Part shown: positions 57,501 to 64,000 of the stretch, one piece after another | How positions within the stretch are numbered: position 1 is the first letter of the stretch | How the letters are laid out: the number at the start of each line of letters is the position of its first letter | NCBI GenBank assembly: GCA_022113835.1 | Contig: JAILWY010000019.1 | Span: 124,001-188,000 of the forward strand | Direction of reading: 5' to 3' | Length of the DNA: 64,000 nucleotides | Source of the DNA: Atopsyche davidsoni | Taxonomy: Eukaryota > Arthropoda > Insecta > Trichoptera > Hydrobiosidae | Notes under the pieces: model-generated | The model's input: the letters and a program-made list of their open reading frames with translations, nothing else | What the model was told of the DNA's origin: nothing | Databases searched by the model: none | Position numbers and translations under genes: made by a program

Positions 57501-59597
57501 TGATAAACCGACTTCGCATTTAAATAATCAAAACGGATCAGTCATGATGGCGGCTGCTCTAAAATTATGCAAATTATTGGTTCCTGAAACTTCTTTCTAA
57601 ATCTTATTTGTTCAAGCGGCAATGGAAAATTTTGACTTTTCTACTAATTTGCATCGCAGTGAAAGCATATACGATACGCAGTTATATCTTATTTATTAAG
57701 TATAATCAGTAATAGATTTTTATAAATATAAGCAAGGTTTTCTAAGTAATTACACCAGAAATTAAATACTCATAACCGCTTTGTACTGGATTGCAATGAT
57801 CATTTGCGCAGTGTGATCTTCATTGGTGCTTGTTGCAATTTTTGTTAAAACAAACAATTTTATTGATAAAGTGGCACAATATTTATGCTTAGTCTTGCTT
57901 GGTTTTAAAATTGTAATGGTAATTATTGAAATTAGAATTTAGCATAATTCAGTAATTTCGCACTCCAATTAATTGTTAATAATAAGTATTTTAGCAACGC
58001 AAGAATTTTCGGCGCTTAGTAATAGGATGATAAGCCAAAGGTTATTTAATTAAACTCTACAATTTATAATTATTATTATGTAACATAGTAGAGTTGGTAC
58101 TTATACTCCTTGGTAATATTAGCTCTAGGCTGGGAACAGCGCTCTGACAGTTACCTGAGCGCAGTCTAATTTCCCTTGGGACTCCGTACACTGACGCTGG
58201 CGTGATTTCTAATGCTTATATTGTAACATTTTCAGACTACAATGTAGTGTTCTTTCTAATTGGAAAGTTACAGCCTTTGGTTTTGTTTCTCGATAAAGTG
58301 CTCTTTGACATTACAATAACTAATTTTATCATTCCAGCTTATAGAAAAAGAAAACCGATTTGTCTAGGCTGTTAACTAAAAGTATATTCATGAATACTCA
58401 AAGTATTGATACACATCGCAATGGTGAATTTCTTAATTAAATATTGAACAGGTGCAATCAACTCATGAATTTAGAAAGAGGTGTAAGGACTTGGTAATCG
58501 ACGACGGAGATGCTCACTACGGCTGATGGGCGCACAAATCTGGACATTTCCCTTAGAGCTTCAATCGATTTAATGTTTTAAGCATCAACTGACCGTCGAT
58601 TTAATAATTTAGCCAGCAATTACCTTCGAATTCAGAATCTACCGAGTAATAACTTAAAATCTAACGGAACTTAAATCTCATCTCCGAACAGGGAATTGAT
58701 TTTGATTGGAATTACGCTGGGTACGATAATAGTGTATTCGAGTTTATCAGAAAAAAACAGTAGTTAATCGAAACATGTAAAAAATATAAAGTGTAGAGAT
58801 AAGTTGAGAAACAGTATGCGCGCTACTTTAGTATTTGATGTGATTGTCTGTACGTCAAATTACATAAAACGTAATTTCTCCACGTGCTTTAGTTTATCAT
58901 TGATCTTGTTGCATCATATGGCAAAGTCCATCATACCATAAAAATATCAACCAAGATGATGATTTATTAGCAACTGTGTGAAAATAAATGCATCTTTCCT
59001 AATGCTTGGTGCGATAGGTTCTATCAACTATAAATAAATAACTTAAACAGCTCAATAACATATCCCTGAAGGAATTTTCTGCTGTGTGAGACCAAGGATT
59101 AAAAAATTGGATCATTTCTAAAATAATGCTTTTTATGCCTATTTTTTTTAGGTGAACAGAAATATAAAAAAAAATTGTTATTTTTAATTTTTCAGGAGTG
59201 TTCGAGTACTGTAAGCAATGTCGGGCACTTCGGTCTACGATTGCACTTTATTCTTAAACAATTTATTTTTAGAACGATGGGAAGAATATGTAATTCTGAT
59301 TTCTTTGTGGGTATTCTGCTATACAGCGGCGGGGCCGGAGGGGTCGGCGAGGCCGGAGAGGCCGGAGGGGCCGGTGGGGCCGGAGGGGCCAGAGGGGCCG
59401 GAGGGGCCGGAGGGGCCGGAGGGGCCGGAGGGGCCGGCGGACGCTGGGCTGGGCTTGAACTCACCGTTGGGTGACAGCGAGTTGTCTTCTTGCACGCCGT
59501 CGGACAGGAGGGGGGCGGCGAGGGACGCGGAGAGGGCGGGCAGGGGCGCGCAGATGGACAGCAGCGTCGCGACGGCGAATGCCAGGGAGACCAACAT
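54598..59597 (-). CDS. ImpL2: ImpL2, secreted insulin-binding Ig protein
   Basis: ImpL2 is a secreted two-Ig-domain protein that binds insulin-like peptides and dampens insulin signalling. Minus-strand coding exons: 59597-59465, 56654-56488, 55895-55724, 55557-55334, 55110-54988, 54609-54598; phases match, 276 residues, the normal length. Signal peptide MLVSLAFAVATLLSICAPLP. Ig1: Cys79 (ELECEALGSPPPTLRWLRDG) to Cys139 (SVYTCLAQAGP). Ig2: Cys204 (LVIPCKVRGNPRPDIYW) to Cys254 (LRWSDMGGYTCVARN). It ends TTFVYPVL and NEN-stop from a 4-codon last exon. Without that splice the frame reads VSATS-stop, so the last exon is less certain. The 5' UTR is split: an acceptor CAG at 59633-59631 precedes the ATG exon. 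Confidence 0.87.
56682..57103. mobile_element. hAT-type MITE in ImpL2 intron 1
   Basis: A 422-bp element with inverted ends CAGTGCTTCTCAAAG and, in reverse from the right, CAGTGGCTCTCAAAC, followed on both sides by G-rich GGTCC/CGGACCCC sequence. It is flanked by 8-bp duplications CTTTAGAT (56674-56681) and CTCTAGAT (57104-57111), one mismatch. The 8-bp duplication and CAGTG ends are hAT hallmarks. No coding capacity. Confidence 0.9.
57112..59328 (-). other. Remainder of ImpL2 intron 1
   Basis: AT-rich intron. A plus-strand frame at 57253-57600 has no recognisable motif and is treated as chance. Nothing else seen. Confidence 0.55.
59329..59438. repeat. 9-bp GC-rich minisatellite by the ImpL2 donor
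   Basis: About 12 imperfect copies of GGGGCCGGA, 25-135 bases inside intron 1 from the ImpL2 exon 1 donor (59464). Read on the minus strand in the exon frame it would give Gly-Pro-Ser repeats. The clear GTGAGT donor in front makes it intronic. Confidence 0.9.
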
Positions 59598-59630
59598 CTT
59601 CGGGCTCGGGGGGGTGAACAGATTCCCAGT

Positions 59631-60862
59631 CTGAAATTGAAGATCATGTTCAAAAAACCGAGCAGTAGTAGCCTTCGATTTACAGCCGCTAATATTAATA
59701 ATAAGAAGTCACAAATATAAGATGAAAAAATAAAGCAAAGTATACATTATAAGGTCTACTTCCGCACATGTAATAAATCAATGCAAAGAATTATAAAAAT
59801 AATATTACTCCTATAAAAATAAGTCTTGATCATAACGAAATAGTACTCTCTGAAACAAAGAACACATGCGAGTCAAAATATGAAGATACTATTTAAATCT
59901 TATGAAATTATACTGCAGTATTTTCTACCAAAAAAAACAATTATATATAAATAGATGTTCGACAAAATAAATATGCATAACTTTAAAAAATAAAAAAATT
60001 CTAGCTATTTCTGTCAAAAATATGCTCTGGATGTTTCAGTAAGTTCGAAAAGCACATCTCTACCGAGGTCCATAAAGTAATAGAAAAAAAAGCTTCAATA
60101 GATTTTCCAGAATGTAAAAAAATTGAGAGATATTTTATAAGTCACTGGAGTGGACAGTCATTGAAATCGATGAATAGTATTCTCAATTTATATACAGATC
60201 TGGAGAAATCTTTAAATATAAAAAGCCAGACCAAACTGCTGCCACGTTATCGCTACAAAGTAATAAAAAAGTTTTTTCACGCAAGCAACCACTGCCAGCC
60301 GCCATTGGTCATTTTGACAAGTATTTTAGTATTCTTCGAAGTCTGTGAATGCATGAATGTATTATCGAGAAAAGTAAAAAGTCTGATCACGTATTTGGTT
60401 TTTTTCAATTTAAACGGAGACTCGGTTTATTTTAAATATATTTTATATTCGTCGGCTTTGAATTTACGAATGAGTTTTATTGTAATTTTCAACATTTTGG
60501 TCCCGGTACTGGTATCATCTCCAGGGATAAAAGTGGTTGTAGTTCCAGGACCAAAATGTTGAAAACTCCAAAAAACGCCGCATACCCAAGAACGCAGCAT
60601 TACTTATGAGTGTTGAATTAATGCATTCGGGGGATGAACGCGCTTGATTGATTTGTACTAATGAGATTTTTTCCCATTACTAAATACACAATAATCAAAT
60701 CAATAATAGTATTATTCATAATGGATGCATCCATCAACGTAAACCTCACACATAAACACCATATTTTCTAAAAATTAACATGTTACTTCAGTTTTATCAA
60801 ATCGATTAAATATTTTATCACCATTCACAAGTCATAAATATCATTGAAAAAGAATAACTCAC
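59631..60862 (-). other. ImpL2 5' UTR intron
   Basis: Bounded on the minus strand by GTGAGT (60862-60857) and CAG (59633-59631). AT-rich; contains the hairpin at 60486-60565. A plus-strand frame across it (60161-60562) is treated as chance. Confidence 0.5.
60486..60565. repeat. 18-bp perfect hairpin, 44-base loop
   Basis: TTTTCAACATTTTGGTCC at 60486-60503 and its exact reverse complement at 60548-60565. The loop also has weak complementarity (GGTACTGG and CCAGGG). It may be a small MITE or the end of a larger repeat. Confidence 0.85.
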
Positions 60863-61011
60863 TATGGACGGTTTGATAGAGAAGTTCGCGTTGCACTCAA
60901 CGACCTTAAGTGATTCGACAAAGAGACGTTTGTCACCCATGGTCGATGGTACCTCGTCGGAGACCGGAAGACGAGTCAATTGCTTTTACAGCGAGGGCTC
61001 GCATTTAAATA
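60863..61011 (-). promoter_or_regulatory. ImpL2: Probable ImpL2 promoter and first exon
   Basis: On the minus strand TATTTAAAT (61011-61003) is a TATA-like box, and a start site about 30 bases on would be near 60980. The exon then runs to the donor GTGAGT at 60862. The block is GC-richer than its surroundings. It contains CCATGGG (ATG 60940); 26 codons from there reach the donor in phase 0 and would continue in frame through the 5' part of the next exon to the signal-peptide ATG. Confidence 0.5.
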
Positions 61012-64000
61012 GGGCGGCCGGAGAAATTTACATTTTCAGACCATAGCAGTATACCATATACATGTATGAATTTTTCGCGTGTAGTTTGTGCATACATTTA
61101 TATGCGCCTGTACATACTGGACCTGCACAGTTTCTAGCGTGTCATAAGGAAAAGCACAGAATAAATACATTGCATTAGAGATTCACGGCTCCCTGGGGCT
61201 GCAGGCGATTAACTGAAATACTCGCGTTTAGTTATTATTTTGAAATGTTTGTAAATAAGAGTGTATGTAATATCGTGTGGATCTTACAAACATATGCACG
61301 TGCGTAAGATTCTCTTAGAATTTATATTTATTTATATATCGCTAGATGCTAGAATATTTATAATTTTATAAAACTCTTTTTTACCATTCGTATTTTTTCT
61401 GAAGTTATTTCTCGTATCTTCATTTTCTTTTGATTTTCGATAAGCGATAAGGCTTGCTTATCAAAAAACCTAATGAATCTAAGGCAGAAAAATCGAATAG
61501 GTGCGACATCTTTTCAAATTTTACAGAATTTCTTAGCTATCTTTATGACCTGATTTTTTATTAAATAAATAAAAACCTTTCATATTCAATGAAGAATTAT
61601 ACAATTAAACTTTTTTTGAAACTTACAATGAAAATAGAAAAATAAATGTTTTAAAATGATTGGTAAATGGTTTTTTAAATAGCGACACAAATTATTTAAC
61701 CACATTGCAAAATCCAAATAAAAATGTGTGCTGACAAACGATAGATTAATAAAAGTATAACCGAAAACAACGATTATTTCAAAGACTTTAAACTACTAAT
61801 ATTTCCGGCTTTCATGGAAATTATTGATTATTTTCAGCATAGCATTACCATATAACACATAATTTGCTAATCCTGATATTTTTTTTATTAAAACGTATGT
61901 TAAAATATCAACTGTATACAAAAAAACAATCCAAAGTTAATTTTTGAGTTCATTATAATGTAAATAAATATGTTTTTAAATGTAACCATCTTTCAAATAA
62001 AACAACTACTACTATTATACTATTATCATATTATTAACAAAAAATTGATCAACGCGTGGGTAACTTCGAAAATTAGATTTTATACATAACTTTTCTTAAC
62101 TATGTGTAAAAATACATGAACAAATAGAAAATTCAAAATTTTGATTTAATCATAAGATGTAAAAGATCGTGAATATGTTTATACGGTTAACCTTATTCAC
62201 GTTTTACTTATTCAATCATAAAACTTTACAACAAAGAGAACGTATCTTTAAAATTTGTTTATTTCAAACTACCTACTCTTCAATTATTTCAAAATAAATT
62301 AGGATTTCAAAATATATTTGATTAAATAAAATGACTACACCGAGTGAGACTCGGTTAGTCTATTCTCGGATATTAGTTTAGCGAAGCGTAAAACCTTTCT
62401 GGAAAGCTCGTATCAATGCAGCGTGCAGGTTCTAATGGAGCTTTGAGAAAGGTCTATGACAGGTTTTATTATTAAATTATTTTTAATTAAAAAGAAGGGT
62501 GCGGTACGTCTAGCGTTGAATACTCCATTTTATTTTTACTTAAAAAAAACTTAGATCGAGCGGTGGTCTTTGTCATATTATCATTTAAAAATAATGCCCC
62601 TCCGATAAGCACTTTCTGTGTGGCAACTGTGGCATGGCAACAGCTTCTGTTTTAGTTTGTCAGCCAAGGCTCGCGATTGATAATTATTGTGATTGCCCAC
62701 CGTCAAGAGTGAAGTGCCGAAGTACCGAAAGAAACGCCATGTTTCTCTTAGCATGGACCTTAATTTTTTAAAATGTACTCGCTTTGCAGAGCAGTGGTTT
62801 TGCAATTAATTAGCCATATCACCCCTCTGATATTAATAAGTAACGTGCAATTAAAATTGCTACGTTGACTATTAGTTTGCCAAGGCACATTTTTTTTTAA
62901 TTGTGAGTTGAAATTTTATTTATCAATTACTTTTATTATGGTCTTTATCAACAATTACTAACAAAAGACAGCGTAAAAAAAAATTGGCTCACGCCGACTT
63001 TTAAAAATATCGGTCTGAAAAAAATCATTCGGTTGAAAATCAATGACTGAAAGTAATAAAGACTAAAAAATTATTAAACAGAGAATAATCATTAAAAATA
63101 ACTTTATACAGGCATGTATCAAACTACTTGACATTTTAATATTTAAATTCAATAATTTATTTAAATCATTTGATAAAATATCAAAATTAAAAAAATTTGT
63201 ATTTGTAATTGATTTTGAAAAAAAGTTACACAATGCGTTAAAAAATAACCGGTGCCGTGAGCAAAAAATAAAGTTATACTAATAACACAAGAAATTTAAA
63301 AAAAATTGTTTGCCCGTTTTACTCGAAGTTTGTCTACTTAACTCAGGAGGATTGCACACGATGCAATTATTTTTTATATACGCGATGTTATATATTGGAA
63401 CTTCTCCATATACTGCCTCTTCAAAAAACACAAATTATACTTATCTGACTCTGAAGTATTTGCTGAATTTGAAAATAAAACAAATCACCTGCTAATCTCG
63501 TTTTTATAGTTAAAGGTCATACGAGCACTCAGCGAAAAAAAAAATCAACAAAAAAGGGTTTATATTAAAATATTAATTTGTGTTTGAAATGAGCTATCAA
63601 TGAAAAAAAGAAAAAGTATTTATCTAGACTTTTAAATATATATATTTTTTTTTAAATATGTATATATATTTACAAATGGACTATTAAAGCGCTTGCCCAG
63701 AAGTGAGGTTGAATTACCACACCTGGAATAAATTTGTAAAACATTTTTTTTGCATATAAATAAGCGCTGTAAGATAGATTTCGAAGTTAAATCCTGCCAA
63801 GAAAACAATAAATAATTCATAAGCGTGGAAACGTAGGCTTTGACAAATATATATTTTTAAATGGTTTTATCTCATAGTAAATAGTTTTGTTGAGTCGAAG
63901 TACGGGCTCCAGCGAGCTCCTCCTACTTTAGTTAGTGCTACTTCGGATTTTGCAGAATCCTTTCTTAGTTTTTCGCTCTGACGGGGATAAAGGAATTCCA
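61012..64000. other. AT-rich sequence, no gene seen
   Basis: No coding exon, RNA gene or clear transposon was recognised on either strand. A short hairpin ACCGAGTGAGACTCGGT lies near 62340. The ImpL2 upstream regulatory region would fall here. Confidence 0.55.

Noticed and set aside
57253..57600. 115-codon plus-strand frame in ImpL2 intron 1
   Set aside because: No recognisable motif, no splice context and no similarity I can name; treated as chance.
59175..59653. Gly/Ala/Pro-rich collagen-like frames on both strands
   Set aside because: They arise from the 9-bp minisatellite and the GC-rich ImpL2 exon read in wrong frames or past the donor.
60161..60562. 133-codon plus-strand frame
   Set aside because: Hydrophobic chance frame that ends inside the 18-bp hairpin; no motif.
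1..64000. CRISPR array, operon or prokaryotic defence system
   Set aside because: No regularly spaced direct repeats of that kind; gene structure is eukaryotic with introns throughout.

Overview
The window is eukaryotic nuclear DNA from an insect, probably a lepidopteran. The evidence is AT-rich DNA, intron-split genes with GT-AG borders, an R2D2 dsRNA-binding gene and an ImpL2 immunoglobulin gene, and many mariner, Helitron, piggyBac, Tigger and hAT remnants. The assignment to insects is strong; to Lepidoptera it is an inference. All exon models below were built by hand from splice signals, reading phase and family similarity. Each joined model gives an uninterrupted frame.

Layout. 1-8100 is mostly transposon relics: a deleted mariner, a Helitron N-terminal fragment, a piggyBac scrap, a broken VRK-type kinase gene on the minus strand, an AT microsatellite and a second dead mariner. 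8104-37430 (plus) is one large gene of 11 coding exons. It encodes a Rho guanine-nucleotide exchange factor of the PLEKHG type (DH then PH domain), 2,791 residues, with a 13-kb first intron and a single 5.7-kb last exon. Its introns hold a nearly intact mariner, MITE-like hairpins, a tandem repeat array, SINE-like sequences and CpG-rich islands.

39334-43318 (minus) is r2d2, four exons and 301 residues with two dsRNA-binding domains. Its introns carry a Tigger-type MITE and a deleted mariner. 45919-52191 (minus) is an ARMT1/DUF89 metal-dependent phosphatase gene of 478 residues. It has two candidate first exons of identical length that end in similar peptides. 54598-60980 (minus) is ImpL2, a secreted two-Ig-domain insulin-binding protein of 276 residues. 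A likely TATA-containing promoter and first exon lie near 61000, and intron 1 holds a hAT MITE and a 9-bp GC-rich minisatellite. 61020-64000 shows nothing recognisable.

The four intact genes are not a functional cluster. They cover cytoskeletal GTPase signalling, RNA interference, metabolite repair and insulin signalling. The most interesting points are the twin first exons of the ARMT1 gene, the cysteine-rich segment of the RhoGEF, the in-frame upstream start in ImpL2, the mariner that is one base from an open frame, and the tandem array built from a MITE-like unit. I found no new multi-gene system.
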